Of a DNA stretch of 64,000 bases, positions 16,711 to 25,783 are shown one piece after another. A program made the position numbers and the translations under genes. Position 1 is the stretch's first letter. Every line of letters begins with the position of its first letter. Under the pieces are notes generated by a model that was not told the DNA's origin, searched no databases, and was given only the letters and a program-made list of their open reading frames with translations. Source of the DNA: Streptomyces uncialis (GTDB lineage Bacteria; Actinomycetota; Actinomycetes; Streptomycetales; Streptomycetaceae); NCBI RefSeq assembly GCF_001905345.1, contig NZ_LFBV01000009.1:186001-250000 (forward strand). Reading direction: 5' to 3'.

Positions 16711-16938
16711 ATGGAACGCGACGACCAACTCCAGCTCTACGGGGTCGTGGCGGACCAATTGAAGGAAGCGCACGCCAAGGTGCGCGCACTGCAAGTCCCG
16801 GAGGGCGTACGGATGGCGCTGACCCGGAAGCTGCTGGTCATTACGGCCGTGGCCAAACACGACCTCGCCGATGCGGCAAGGCGTCTGAAGCGATTGAACG
16901 CGGACCTCGACGAGGGGCGAATCCCCGAAGACACCTGA
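16711..16938 (+). CDS. Conserved small hypothetical protein
   Basis: 75 aa, starting MERDDQLQLYGVVADQLKEA. The whole protein is predicted helical and charged (KLLVITAVAKHDLADAARRL), with no membrane segment or cysteine. It lies between leuCD and hupS, where I remember a small hypothetical gene in S. coelicolor. No good Shine-Dalgarno sequence precedes the ATG. It could be a small regulatory or nucleoid-associated protein; function is not known. Confidence 0.75.
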   Translation: MERDDQLQLYGVVADQLKEAHAKVRALQVPEGVRMALTRKLLVITAVAKHDLADAARRLKRLNADLDEGRIPEDT

Positions 16939-17027
16939 GCGGCAGCCGCATCGGGTCATGACGGACGCGACCGAGCCGGCAGCGGTCGAGTTCGTTGCGG
17001 CACAAGGGTGATTAGCCCGTTTCGTGT

Positions 17028-17056
17028 TTGATTTGCGGTATATATCTGCCTAACGT
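17028..17056 (+). promoter_or_regulatory. Predicted promoter of hupS
   Basis: TTGATT (17028-17033), 17-bp spacer, TAACGT (17051-17056), in the AT-rich region about 52 bp before the hupS start. Confidence 0.55.
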
Positions 17057-17107
17057 GCGAAAAAGCTTGAACAGATTCGTTCTGGCAATGTCTCCGAAGG
17101 GGAAGAC

Positions 17108-17791
17108 GTGAACAAGGCGCAGCTCGTAGAAGCGATTGCCGACAAGGTCGGCGGCCGTCAGCAGGCCGCTGACGCCGTCGATGCCGTACTCGACGCCATC
17201 GTGCGCGCAGTTGTCGGTGGGGACCGTGTTTCGGTCACCGGCTTCGGCTCGTTCGAGAAGGTCGAGCGGCCGGCGCGGTACGCCCGTAACCCGCAGACCG
17301 GGGAGCGCGTGCGGGTCAAGAAGACCTCCGTGCCCCGTTTCCGTGCGGGCCAGGGGTTCAAGGACCTGGTGAGCGGTTCCAAGAAGCTCCCCAAGGGCGG
17401 CGAGGTCTCCGTCAAGAAGGCCCCCAAGGGCAGCCTGACCGGTGGCACCAGGACCACCACCAAGGCCGCGGCGAAGAAGGCCACCGCCAAGAAGGCCACG
17501 GCCCGCAAGGCCACCACCACGGCCGCCGCCAGGAAGACGACGGCCGCCGCGAAGAAGACCACGGCCACCGCCAAGAAGACCACGGCGAAGAAGACCACCG
17601 CCACGGCGAAGAAGGCCACCCCCGCGAAGACGACGGCGGCCAAGAAGACCACGGCCACCGCCAAGAAGACGACGGCCGCGGCCAAGAAGACCGCGCCCGC
17701 GAAGAAGACCACCGCGAAGAAGGCGCCGGCCAAGAAGTCGACCGCGCGTAAGACGACGACCGCCAAGAAGGCCACCGCCCGCAAGCGGTAG
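17108..17791 (+). CDS. hupS: Nucleoid-associated HU protein with lysine-rich tail
   Basis: 227 aa. Residues 1-93 are an HU domain (MNKAQLVEAIADKVGGRQQA, then the RPARYARNPQTGERV arm that contacts DNA). Residues about 105-227 are a low-complexity tail of AKK, TTA and AAKK repeats resembling histone H1. This two-part form is the Streptomyces HupS, expressed in spores and needed for nucleoid compaction and heat resistance of spores. GTG at 17108 with GAAGGGGAAGAC before it. The repeat-rich tail DNA may vary in length between strains. Confidence 0.96.
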   Translation: MNKAQLVEAIADKVGGRQQAADAVDAVLDAIVRAVVGGDRVSVTGFGSFEKVERPARYARNPQTGERVRVKKTSVPRFRAGQGFKDLVSGSKKLPKGGEVSVKKAPKGSLTGGTRTTTKAAAKKATAKKATARKATTTAAARKTTAAAKKTTATAKKTTAKKTTATAKKATPAKTTAAKKTTATAKKTTAAAKKTAPAKKTTAKKAPAKKSTARKTTTAKKATARKR

Positions 17792-17819
17792 GGCAGGGCC
17801 TCGTAGGCACTCACGCGCC

Positions 17820-17849
17820 GGGCCGGACTCCCCTCGGGGAGCCCGGCCC
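17820..17849. terminator. Terminator between hupS and the convergent small gene
   Basis: Stem GGGCCGG-A-CTCCCC / GGGGAG-C-CCGGCCC with a TC loop and a single A/C mismatch, in the short convergent gap after hupS. Confidence 0.7.
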
Positions 17850-17878
17850 GCGGGCTGTCCGGGCGCTGTCCGGCGGCG

Positions 17879-18088
17879 TCAGAAGGTCTGGAGGGTGATC
17901 AGGGTGACGCGGCGGGCCCCGGCCTCGCCGGTGACCTCGATCCGGACGCGCTGGCCGGGGCGGAGCAGGCGGAGGCCGCCCGCGTCGAACGCGGGGGCGT
18001 CGAACGGGACGGGGGTGCCGTCGTCCAGGAGGACGCTGCCGCTGCGGGTCTCCTGGTCGTACGTGTACGCGGTGGCTTGCATCCCCAC
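17879..18088 (-). CDS. Small OB-fold-like hypothetical protein
   Basis: 69 aa from GTG at 18088 (67 from ATG at 18082). The text GSVLLDDGTPVPFDAPAFDAG and LRPGQRVRIEV resembles the beta-barrel of cold-shock/S1-type OB folds, as in a short cold-shock-like protein. Function unknown. Convergent with hupS; repeat block 2 begins just upstream of its start, so its promoter lies in or beyond the repeats. Confidence 0.75.
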   Translation of the reverse strand: MGMQATAYTYDQETRSGSVLLDDGTPVPFDAPAFDAGGLRLLRPGQRVRIEVTGEAGARRVTLITLQTF

Positions 18089-18114
18089 ACGGTAGCTTCC
18101 CGGCGGGCGTGGGG

Positions 18115-18480
18115 CCGATGCTGCCTCCTGCGGTCGCCTTGTCCCTGCGGGTCGCCTTCGCTTGCGCTTCTGGGTCTGTCCGGGTGGGCCCGCTTGTCCC
18201 TGTGCCGTCGCTCGGTGGGTGCGCAGTTCCCCGCGCCCCTGGATGCTGCCCCTGTGCGTCGCTCTTCGGGTGCGGGCCGGTTCTCGTCTTTTGCGCAGTT
18301 CCCCGCGCCCCTTTGGGGCACCCCCGGTGGGTTCTTCGGGGCGGCGCCGGTCGGGATTCTCCGGACAGCCCGCGGACGACGGCCAGCCTCAGGAGGCTGA
18401 GGCGCCCCCAAAGGGGCGCGGGGAACTGCGCCCCCCGGACGACGGCACAGGAACAAGCGCGCCCACCCGGACAGACCTGG
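18115..18480. repeat. Intergenic repeat block 2
   Basis: Complement-orientation cores GCGCAGTTCCCCGCGCCCC at 18221-18239 and 18293-18311 (72 bp apart), a central module TTCTTCGGGGCGGCGCCGGT near 18334, and one direct core at 18413-18431 preceded by the hairpin GCGCCCC-CAAA-GGGGCGC. TCGCCTTCGCTTGCGCTT occurs near 18151. The block lies between the cofC stop and the small gene start, both on the minus strand. Confidence 0.88.
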
Positions 18481-18487
18481 GGTGTGT

Positions 18488-19210
18488 TCAGGGGTGGGAG
18501 CGCGGGGGGTGTCCGGGGTGGGGGAGGAGGGTTGCTGCTTTTTGGGTGTGGGGGCCCACGCCGAGGGAAAGGGCGGTACGCAGATCCGCACCGGTATCGA
18601 CGTCCTGGCGGACGGAATCGATACCCGGAAGCATGATCTCGGCCGCCCCGGAACCCCTGTGCCGCATTCTGGAGGCGTTCCCGAAAAGGGGCAGCAGTTC
18701 ACGCCCGGACAACGCGGTGAGCAATGTCGTACCGATTCCCGCAGCATCCGCGAGGAATGCGCGCGGAAAACGGGCGGCCTGTTCGAGAACGCGGGTCAAT
18801 TCCTCGGTGCGCAATGCGGGGAGGTCCGCGTTCAGCGCGGCCACCGCCGCGTCGGGCCGCCCCAGCCGCACCGTGGCCACGCCGTGCGTCAGCGCCGCGT
18901 TCAGCCCGTCGTCGGGCGTGCGGTCGCGGGCGCGGTCCGGCGCGCGGCGGGGCGCGTCGGGGACGATCCGCGCGCCCAGTCCGGCCAGTTCCCGCCCTGC
19001 CAGCGGGTCGTCCGTGACGACCACCACATCGCGTACCGCCGGGCTCGCACCCGCCGCGGCCACGGTGTCCTGCGCGAAGGCGAGGACCAGCCGGGGCCGT
19101 ACGGCGTCCGGCGCGGTGTCCGAAAGCCTGCTCTTCGCCCGCGCCAAGGGCTTCAAGGGGACGACCAGCGTCCACCGCACACGCGCTCCGTCCCCGTTCA
19201 TCGCGCCCAT
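18488..19210 (-). CDS. cofC: 2-phospho-L-lactate/phosphoenolpyruvate guanylyltransferase
   Basis: 240 aa, CofC/FbiD family, which joins GTP and phospholactate or phosphoenolpyruvate in coenzyme F420 synthesis. The nucleotidyltransferase start WTLVVPLKPLARAKSRLS (Lys-Arg pair), then VVVVTDDPLAG and ALNADLPALRTEEL carry the GTP-binding and metal-binding residues; TALSGRELLPLFGNASRMRHR is family-specific. ATG at 19210 has GGCAGG 5 nt upstream. The last 20 or so residues (PHTQKAATLLPHPGHPPRSHP) look non-conserved and lie next to repeat block 2. Confidence 0.92.
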   Translation of the reverse strand: MGAMNGDGARVRWTLVVPLKPLARAKSRLSDTAPDAVRPRLVLAFAQDTVAAAGASPAVRDVVVVTDDPLAGRELAGLGARIVPDAPRRAPDRARDRTPDDGLNAALTHGVATVRLGRPDAAVAALNADLPALRTEELTRVLEQAARFPRAFLADAAGIGTTLLTALSGRELLPLFGNASRMRHRGSGAAEIMLPGIDSVRQDVDTGADLRTALSLGVGPHTQKAATLLPHPGHPPRSHP

Positions 19211-19389
19211 TGTGACCTGCCCCCGGTCCGGACCCCGCGCGCGGGCACCCCCGGACCCGCCCTGAGCAGGACGTGACCGCCGGCCCCCCGGGCGTACGGT
19301 GTCCTCGACAGAGGGGCGCCCCGGAGCCACACTTGGGCGCCTGACCAGGGGCTCACCGGGCCCCGGTGGAACGAGAGAAAGGTGTTCGC

Positions 19390-20157
19390 GTGTCCCGCCG
19401 AAAAGTCGGCTTCTGGTACCGCTTCGCGGCGGTCCTGTGCAAACCGCCACTGGTGGTTCTGTTCAAGCGGGACTGGCGAGGAATGGAGAACATTCCGGCC
19501 GAGGGCGGATTCATCACCGTGGTAAACCACAATTCGCATGTGGACCCGGTTGCCTACGCCCACTTTCAGTACAACACGGGACGAGTGCCCCGTTTCCTGG
19601 CCAAGCACGCTCTTTTCCGTAAGGGCTTCGTGGGTGCGGCGATGCGTGGCACCGGCCAGATCCCCGTCTACCGCGAGAGCACCGACGCGCTCAGCGCCTT
19701 CCGGGCCGCGATCGGCGCCGTCGAACGCGGTGAATGCGTCGCCTTCTACCCCGAGGGCACCCTCACCCGCGATCCGGACCAGTGGCCCATGATCGGCAAG
19801 ACGGGCGCCGCCCGGGTGGCGCTGGCCACCGGCTGCCCGGTCGTCCCCGTGGCCCAGTGGGGCGCCAACCTGCTGCTGCCGCCGTACGCGAGCAAGCCCG
19901 ACCTGTGGCCCCGCAAGACGCACCATGTGCTCGCGGGACCCCCGGTGGACCTCTCCCGGTTCCACGACCGGGAACCGACCCCGGAACTCCTCAAGGAGGC
20001 CACGGAGGTCATCATGGCGGCCATCACCGAGCAGCTGGAGCTGCTGCGCGGGGAGAAGGCCCCGCACACCCGCTACGACCCGCGCCATGTGCGAGTCGAA
20101 CAGCGCCGCAGGACAGCGGCGGAACACATCGACCACGACATCGAGGGCGGCAAGTGA
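19390..20157 (+). CDS. plsC: 1-acyl-sn-glycerol-3-phosphate acyltransferase family protein
   Basis: 255 aa. The PlsC domain has the HxxxxD catalytic motif in NHNSHVD (residues 47-53), the glycerol-phosphate motif FLAKHALFRK, FYPEGTLTR (about 118-126) and VVPVAQWG. It makes phosphatidic acid at the membrane, though there is no clear transmembrane helix. GTG at 19390 follows GAGAAAGG. Its stop overlaps the gpsA start (GTGA), so glycerol-3-phosphate supply and acylation are co-expressed. Confidence 0.92.
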   Translation: MSRRKVGFWYRFAAVLCKPPLVVLFKRDWRGMENIPAEGGFITVVNHNSHVDPVAYAHFQYNTGRVPRFLAKHALFRKGFVGAAMRGTGQIPVYRESTDALSAFRAAIGAVERGECVAFYPEGTLTRDPDQWPMIGKTGAARVALATGCPVVPVAQWGANLLLPPYASKPDLWPRKTHHVLAGPPVDLSRFHDREPTPELLKEATEVIMAAITEQLELLRGEKAPHTRYDPRHVRVEQRRRTAAEHIDHDIEGGK

Positions 20158-21164
20158 CCAGCACCGTGAAGGCGGCCGTCTTCGGCACCGGCTCCTGGGG
20201 AACGGCATTCGGGATGGTGCTCGCGGACGCGGGCTGCGACGTGACCCTGTGGGGCCGCCGCGCCGGACTCGCCGACGCCGTCAACTCCACCCGGACCAAC
20301 CCGGACTATCTGCCGGGCGTCGAACTGCCCGCGAACCTGCGGGCCACCACCGACCCGGCCGAGGCCGCCGCCGGAGCCGACTTCACCGTCCTCGCGGTTC
20401 CTTCGCAGACCCTGCGCGCCAATCTCGCGGACTGGGCGCCGCTGCTCGCCCCGGGCACCGTCCTGGTGTCGCTGATGAAGGGCGTCGAGCTGGGGTCCGC
20501 GATGCGGATGAGCGAGGTCGTCGAGGATGTCGCGAAGGTCGGCGCCGACCGCGTCGCCGTCGTCACCGGGCCGAACCTCGCCCGGGAGATCGCCGCCCGG
20601 ATGCCCGCCGCGTCCGTCGTCGCCTGCGCCGACGAGGGCGTCGCCCAGCGGCTCCAGGCCGCGTGCCACACCCCGTACTTCCGCCCGTACACCAACACCG
20701 ACGTCGTCGGCTGCGAACTGGGCGGGGCCGTCAAGAACGTCATCGGGCTCGCCGTGGGCATCGCCGACGGGATGGGCCTCGGCGACAACGCCAAGGGCTC
20801 GCTGATCACCCGGGGGCTCGCCGAGACGACCCGCCTCGGCCTCGCGATGGGCGCCGACCCGCTGACGTTCTCCGGGCTCGCCGGGCTCGGGGACCTGGTC
20901 GCCACCTGCTCGTCGCCGCTGTCGCGCAACCACACCTTCGGCACCAACCTCGGCAAGGGCATGACCCTCCAGGAGACCATCGCGGTCACCCGGCAGACCG
21001 CCGAGGGCGTCAAGTCCTGCGAGTCCGTGGCCGATCTGGCCCGGCGGCACGGGGTCGACATGCCGATCACGGAGACCGTCGTCGACATCGTCCACGAGGG
21101 CAAGCCGCCGGTCGTGGCGCTCAGGGAACTGATGTCCCGCAGCGCCAAGGCCGAACGCCGCTGA
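20154..21164 (+). CDS. gpsA: NAD(P)-dependent glycerol-3-phosphate dehydrogenase
   Basis: 336 aa, standard length. Makes sn-glycerol-3-phosphate from dihydroxyacetone phosphate. The Rossmann motif GTGSWG is at 11-16, the catalytic Lys is in GGAVKNVIGLA (about 194), and GLAGLGDLVATC is the family signature. Start GTG overlaps the plsC stop by 4 bases. It is followed by ddl after 116 bp. Confidence 0.97.
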   Translation: MTSTVKAAVFGTGSWGTAFGMVLADAGCDVTLWGRRAGLADAVNSTRTNPDYLPGVELPANLRATTDPAEAAAGADFTVLAVPSQTLRANLADWAPLLAPGTVLVSLMKGVELGSAMRMSEVVEDVAKVGADRVAVVTGPNLAREIAARMPAASVVACADEGVAQRLQAACHTPYFRPYTNTDVVGCELGGAVKNVIGLAVGIADGMGLGDNAKGSLITRGLAETTRLGLAMGADPLTFSGLAGLGDLVATCSSPLSRNHTFGTNLGKGMTLQETIAVTRQTAEGVKSCESVADLARRHGVDMPITETVVDIVHEGKPPVVALRELMSRSAKAERR

Positions 21165-21280
21165 ACCGGCCGCCCGGCGCCGCCCACCGGGCCGCGCCGG
21201 GCGGACCCGCCGCGGTCCGTCGTACGACGCGGCCCGGGCGCGCTGACCCACGGCGGGGCAACGGGTACGCTCAACGCGAT

Positions 21281-22432
21281 ATGAGCAGCGAGACCTCACC
21301 CCAGGGCCACCGGCTCCGCAAGCCGCGTGTGGCCGTCGTGTTCGGCGGCCGCAGTTCCGAGCACGGCATCTCCGTCGTCACGGCGGGCGCCGTCATGCGT
21401 GCCATCGACCGCACCAAGTACGACGTGCTGCCGATCGGCATCACCCAGGACGGGCGCTGGGCGCTGACCGCCGACGAACCGGACCGGATGGCGATCACCG
21501 ACCGTCAGGTGCCGAACGTCGACCAGCTGGCCGAGTCGTCCGAGGGCAGTGTCGTCCTCCCGGTCGACCCGAACGACCGCGAGGTCGTCTACACCGAGCC
21601 CGGTGCCGTGCCCAAGGCCCTCGGCGACGTCGATGTGGTCTTCCCGGTCCTGCACGGCCCGTACGGCGAGGACGGCACCCTCCAGGGACTCCTCGAACTC
21701 TCCGGGACGCCGTACGTCGGCTCCGGGGTCCTCGCCTCGGCCGTCGGCCAGGACAAGGACTACATGAAGCGCGTCTTCCAGTCCTTCGGCCTGCCCGTCG
21801 GCCCGTATCTCGTGGTGCGGCCCCGGGAGTGGGAGCAGGACGAGACGGGCGCGCGGGAGCGGATCGCCCACTTCGCGGCCGAGCACGGCTGGCCGCTGTT
21901 CATCAAGCCCGCCCGCGCGGGCTCCTCGATGGGCATCACCAAGGCCGGTTCCTTCGAGGAGCTGGACGAGGCGATCGAGGAGGCCCGGCGCCACGACCCG
22001 AAGTTCCTGGTCGAGTCGCTGCTGCGGGGCCGGGAGATCGAGTGCGGTGTCCTGGAGTTCGAGGACGGCCCGCGCGCGAGCGTGCCCGCCGAGATCCCGC
22101 CCGTCCAGGCCCATGACTTCTACGACTTCGAGGCGAAGTACATCGACTCCGCCGCCGGGATCATCCCCGCGCCGCTGACGCCCGAGCAGACCGCGGAGAT
22201 CCAGCGGCTCGCGGTCGCCGCGTTCGAGGCCGCGTCCTGCGAGGGGCTCGTCCGCGCGGACTTCTTCCTCACGGAGGACGGGACGTTCGTCATCAACGAG
22301 ATCAACACGATGCCCGGGTTCACCCCCATCTCGATGTACCCGCGGATGTGGGAGGCGAGCGGGGTGCCCTACCCGGAGCTGGTGGACCGGCTCGTGCAGG
22401 CCGCGCTCCGGCGCTCCACCGGACTGCGCTGA
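21281..22432 (+). CDS. ddl: D-alanine--D-alanine ligase
   Basis: 383 aa, ATP-grasp ligase making D-Ala-D-Ala for peptidoglycan. The N-terminal FGGRSSEHGIS (21-31), HGPYGEDGTLQGLLEL, the ATP-grasp core FIKPARAGSSMGI and the metal-binding EINTMPGFT at the end are all present. No vanA/D-lactate hallmark is evident. The Shine-Dalgarno is weak. It is followed by a convergent lipoprotein gene, with a terminator between. Confidence 0.97.
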   Translation: MSSETSPQGHRLRKPRVAVVFGGRSSEHGISVVTAGAVMRAIDRTKYDVLPIGITQDGRWALTADEPDRMAITDRQVPNVDQLAESSEGSVVLPVDPNDREVVYTEPGAVPKALGDVDVVFPVLHGPYGEDGTLQGLLELSGTPYVGSGVLASAVGQDKDYMKRVFQSFGLPVGPYLVVRPREWEQDETGARERIAHFAAEHGWPLFIKPARAGSSMGITKAGSFEELDEAIEEARRHDPKFLVESLLRGREIECGVLEFEDGPRASVPAEIPPVQAHDFYDFEAKYIDSAAGIIPAPLTPEQTAEIQRLAVAAFEAASCEGLVRADFFLTEDGTFVINEINTMPGFTPISMYPRMWEASGVPYPELVDRLVQAALRRSTGLR

Positions 22433-22468
22433 CCCGATCCCCGCGCGTCCGCCGCCCGGCCCCGGCCC

Positions 22469-22495
22469 GCCCGCCGCCGCGCCGGGGCGGCGGGC
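22469..22495. terminator. Hairpin between ddl and the convergent DUF3515 gene
   Basis: 10-bp perfect G/C stem (GCCCGCCGCC / GGCGGCGGGC) with a 7-nt loop in the convergent gap. Confidence 0.55.
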
Positions 22496-22542
22496 AGAGG
22501 TGAGGGGACGGTGAAGCACGGCGATCCGGACACCTCCCCGGA

Positions 22543-23034
22543 TCAGTCGGGGATGCCCTCCGGGACCGTCTTCTTCACCGGCTCCGCGAAGTCGAGCAGC
22601 GGGTTCACGCCCCCGCCCGTACGGGACTTCGGCAGGGACACCTCGACATACACGCGGCGCTGCACGGTGGTGAAACGGAAGGAACCGTTCTTCTGCGGCT
22701 CGATGAGCCAGGCCACACCGTCGGCCGTCACGCTCTCGGCCTTCGGATCGAGGAGCGCCGCGGGCTTGGGCACACCGCAGCGCAGTATGATCGCCGGATC
22801 ACCCCATCCGGCGGTCAGTTCGGACGAGGGCTCCGGGTCCTGCCTGCCGAGCCCCTCCACCCGCTCGGGGAGCTCCTCGCGCAGGTCCCGGCACAGCCGG
22901 TCCGCCGCCGCGCCCGGAGAAGGCACCGCCGCCGTCGCCGGTCCGTCCAGTACGGAACAACCGGTGACGGTGAACAGCAGGGCGAGGACGGACGGCCCGG
23001 CGAGTGAACGGGGCCGGCGACGGAGAATGTTCAC
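22543..23034 (-). CDS. DUF3515 family lipoprotein
   Basis: 163 aa. N-terminal RRR followed by a hydrophobic stretch and lipobox VTGC (Cys about 26), so it is exported and lipid-anchored. The body contains CRDLREELPERVEG, ILRCGVPKPAALLDP and YVEVSLPKSRTGGGVNPLLDF, matching DUF3515. Function unknown. GTG start at 23034. Downstream of the Lrp-type gene on the same strand, 20 bp apart. Confidence 0.85.
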   Translation of the reverse strand: MNILRRRPRSLAGPSVLALLFTVTGCSVLDGPATAAVPSPGAAADRLCRDLREELPERVEGLGRQDPEPSSELTAGWGDPAIILRCGVPKPAALLDPKAESVTADGVAWLIEPQKNGSFRFTTVQRRVYVEVSLPKSRTGGGVNPLLDFAEPVKKTVPEGIPD

Positions 23035-23054
23035 CGGCCTAGGGTAGACGGGGG

Positions 23055-23288
23055 CTACAGATGAACGACCGGGCAGGTCAGGGTTCGGGTGATGCCGTCC
23101 ACCTGCTGGACCCTGGCAACCACCATGCGGCCCAGCTCGTCGACGGTGTCGGCCTGCGCCCGCACGATCACGTCGTACGGTCCGGTCACGTCCTCTGCTT
23201 GGATCACCCCCGGGATCTTGCTGATCGTGTCAGCGACGGTCGACGCTTTGCCGACCTCCGTCTGGATCAGGATGTACGCCTGTACCAC
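23055..23288 (-). CDS. Lrp/AsnC-type ligand-binding domain protein (RAM domain only)
   Basis: 77 aa, starting at GTG 23288 with GGAGG 5 nt upstream; the frame stays open upstream but lacks family similarity. It consists only of the RAM (ACT-like) effector domain, VQAYILIQTEVGKASTVADTISKIPGV and DVIVRAQADTVDELGRMV, without the DNA-binding domain. Such stand-alone RAM proteins bind amino acids and may modulate full-length Lrp regulators. Immediately upstream of the DUF3515 gene. Confidence 0.9.
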   Translation of the reverse strand: MVQAYILIQTEVGKASTVADTISKIPGVIQAEDVTGPYDVIVRAQADTVDELGRMVVARVQQVDGITRTLTCPVVHL

Positions 23289-23515
23289 GGAACCTCCAGG
23301 GCGGCCACGAGGATCATGTGGGGAGAAGAGACGCCACGTTATCGCGTCGCCGCTCGCCGCGGGGAGACCCGCGGGGGCTGTGGCGCGCACGAGGTGCACG
23401 CACGGCACACGTTGACGGTCATGCCGACCGTACCCAGGACAGGAACGGTCCGCGCCCGTACGCCGCTCGCGGCCGGGCACGGCAGCCGGACCGGCGCGGA
23501 AGGGGCAGTACGACG

Positions 23516-24481
23516 ATGAAGGGCACCGTGGGAGAGCTGGGCGAGTTCGGGCTCATCAAAGAGATGACGGCCCGGCTCACCACCACCCCGGCGGTACGGC
23601 TGGGGCCGGGCGACGACGCCGCGGTGGTGACCGCCCCCGACCGGCGGGTCGTCGCCAGCACCGACGTCCTGCTCGAAGGACGTCATTTCCGCCGCGACTG
23701 GTCCACCGCCTACGACGTGGGCCGCAAGGCCGCCGCACAGAACCTCGCGGACATCGCGGCCATGGGCGCCGTGCCCACCGCGCTGCTCCTCGGGCTCGTC
23801 GTCCCGGCGGAACTGCCGGTGACCTGGCCCACCGAGCTGATGGACGGGCTGCGCGACGAATGCCAGGTCGCGGGCGCCGCCGTGGTCGGCGGGGACGTCG
23901 TACGGGGCGAGACGATCACCCTGGCGATCACCGCGCTCGGCGATCTGCGCAACCACGAACCGGTGACCCGGGCCGGGGCACAGCCCGGTGACGTGGTCGC
24001 CGTCACGGGCTGGCTGGGCTGGTCGGCGGCCGGGCACGCGGTCCTCTCCCGGGGATTCCGCTCACCGCGGGCCTTCGTGGAGGCCCACCGCAGGCCCGAA
24101 CCCCCGTACCACGCGGGTCCCGCGGCCGCCGGACTCGGCGCGACCGCGATGACCGACGTCAGCGACGGACTGATCGCCGACCTCGGGCACATCGCGGAGT
24201 CCAGCAAGGTCCGGATCGACGTCCGTTCGGGCGCGGTGGACGTGCCGTCGCAGATGAACGACATCGCCGCCGCCGTCGGTGTCGACCCGCTCATGTGGGT
24301 GCTCACCGGGGGCGAGGACCACGCCATCGTGGCGACCTTCCCGCCCGAGGTGAAGCTCCCCGCGCGCTGGCGGATCATCGGCGAGGTCCTCAATCCGTCG
24401 GCGCTGCCCCAGGTCACGGTCGACGGCGCGCCCTGGACGCACAAGGGCGGCTGGGACCACTTCGGCGACATCGAGGGCTGA
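23516..24481 (+). CDS. thiL: Thiamine-monophosphate kinase
   Basis: 321 aa. It phosphorylates thiamine monophosphate to thiamine pyrophosphate. The ATP/Mg motif GPGDDAAVV is at 30-38, then STDVLLEGRHFRRDW, ADIAAMGAVP, VVGGDVVRG and MTDVSDGLIADLGH, all typical of the ThiL/PurM-like fold. ATG at 23516 is preceded by GGAAGGGGCAG. Followed by thiD with an 86-bp gap. No TPP riboswitch motif was seen upstream. Confidence 0.96.
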   Translation: MKGTVGELGEFGLIKEMTARLTTTPAVRLGPGDDAAVVTAPDRRVVASTDVLLEGRHFRRDWSTAYDVGRKAAAQNLADIAAMGAVPTALLLGLVVPAELPVTWPTELMDGLRDECQVAGAAVVGGDVVRGETITLAITALGDLRNHEPVTRAGAQPGDVVAVTGWLGWSAAGHAVLSRGFRSPRAFVEAHRRPEPPYHAGPAAAGLGATAMTDVSDGLIADLGHIAESSKVRIDVRSGAVDVPSQMNDIAAAVGVDPLMWVLTGGEDHAIVATFPPEVKLPARWRIIGEVLNPSALPQVTVDGAPWTHKGGWDHFGDIEG

Positions 24482-24567
24482 TCCGGCCCGGAACCGGCAC
24501 AATCGGCGGGGTTCCGTCACCGCACACGGAACGAGGCACCGAGAACCGAGAGACCGGGACGACCGCC

Positions 24568-25386
24568 ATGACCCTGCCCCCCATACCCGTCCGCCCGGCG
24601 CTGCCGCGCGTGCTCACCGTCGCCGGGTCCGACTCCGGGGGCGGGGCCGGCATCCAGGCCGACCTCAAGACCATGCTGGCCCTCGGTACGCACGGGATGA
24701 GCGTCCTGACCGCCGTGACCGCGCAGAACTCCCTGGGCGTCCAGGGAGCCTGGGAGCTGCCGGTGGCGGCCGTGCGCGCCCAGTACCGCAGTGTCGTGGA
24801 CGACATCGGCGTCCAGGCGGTGAAGACCGGGATGCTGGCCACCGCCGAACTCGTCGAGACGGTCGCGGGGCTGCTCGCCGCGACCGACGCGCCCGTGGTG
24901 GTCGACCCGGTGGGGGTCTCCAAGCACGGCGATCCGCTGCTCGCGTCCTCCGCGCTGGACGCCGTCCGGCTGGAGCTGCTGCCGACGGCGACCGTCGCCA
25001 CCCCCAATCTGGACGAGGTGGCGCAGCTCACCGGGATCGAGGTGCGGTCCGAGGACGGGATGCGCCGGGCCGCCGAGGCGATCCTGCGGTTCGGGCCGCG
25101 CTGGGCACTCGTCAAGGGCGGGCATCTCGCCGGGGACGCGGTCGACCTGCTCACGGACGGGGCCGCCGAGCACTGGTTCCGGGCACCCCGGCTGGACAAC
25201 CGGCACACCCATGGCACGGGCTGCACCCTCGCCAGCGCGATCGCCGCCCGGCTCGCCCACGGCGACCGGGTGCCCCAGGCGGTCGCCGCGGCCAAGGAGT
25301 ACGTGACCGGCGCGATCGGCGCCGGGTTCGCCCTGGGCGGCGGGATAGGGCCGGTGGACCACGGCTGGCGCCTCAGGAACGCCTGA
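24568..25386 (+). CDS. thiD: Hydroxymethylpyrimidine/phosphomethylpyrimidine kinase
   Basis: 272 aa. Makes HMP pyrophosphate for thiamine synthesis. The substrate motif AGSDSGGGAGIQADLK at about 18-33, the ATP-binding Lys-Gly LVKGGHL, and the ribokinase signature HTHGTGCTLASAIAA (about 211-225) with the catalytic Cys of ThiD are visible. Separate ATG start with weak Shine-Dalgarno. Likely transcribed with thiL. Confidence 0.96.
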   Translation: MTLPPIPVRPALPRVLTVAGSDSGGGAGIQADLKTMLALGTHGMSVLTAVTAQNSLGVQGAWELPVAAVRAQYRSVVDDIGVQAVKTGMLATAELVETVAGLLAATDAPVVVDPVGVSKHGDPLLASSALDAVRLELLPTATVATPNLDEVAQLTGIEVRSEDGMRRAAEAILRFGPRWALVKGGHLAGDAVDLLTDGAAEHWFRAPRLDNRHTHGTGCTLASAIAARLAHGDRVPQAVAAAKEYVTGAIGAGFALGGGIGPVDHGWRLRNA

Positions 25387-25497
25387 CCGCAACGACCCGC
25401 CGTACGGCACACGCGCGTGGGGGGTGCCCCCGAGGGCCGGGGACACCCTCCACACGCGTAGGAGCCGCGTGTGGGGGCCGCGCGTATGGGCACGCGC

Positions 25498-25530
25498 AAA
25501 AACCGGCCCACCCGAGGGTGGACCGGTTTC
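25498..25530 (-). terminator. Terminator of rpmB
   Basis: 14-bp stem AAACCGGCCCACCC / GGGTGGACCGGTTT with one mismatch and a GA loop; on the minus strand it is followed by TTTTGCG. It lies 35 bp after the rpmB stop. Confidence 0.85.
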
Positions 25531-25564
25531 GCAGCGACCAGAAGGTGGCCGCGCTAGCTTTACG

Positions 25565-25750
25565 TCAGCGCGAGACCTTGCCGGCCTTGATGCACGAGGT
25601 GCAGACGTTGAGCCGCTTCGGCGTCCGACCGACCACGGCACGCACGCGCTGGATGTTCGGGTTCCAGCGACGGGACGTACGGCGGTGCGAGTGGGAGATG
25701 CTGTTGCCGAAGCTCGGCCCCTTGCCACAGACGTCGCAGTTGGCAGCCAC
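25565..25750 (-). CDS. rpmB: 50S ribosomal protein L28
   Basis: 61 aa. Contains CDVCGKGP with C5 and C8, HSHRRTSRRWNPNIQ and CTSC at 50-53, i.e. the zinc-binding four-cysteine form of L28. Streptomyces carry further L28 copies lacking these cysteines that are used under zinc limitation; this is the zinc-containing type. It is divergent from the DAK2 gene. Confidence 0.97.
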   Translation of the reverse strand: MAANCDVCGKGPSFGNSISHSHRRTSRRWNPNIQRVRAVVGRTPKRLNVCTSCIKAGKVSR

Positions 25751-25783
25751 GGGTCACTCCAAAGACTTCAGATGCGCTTACGG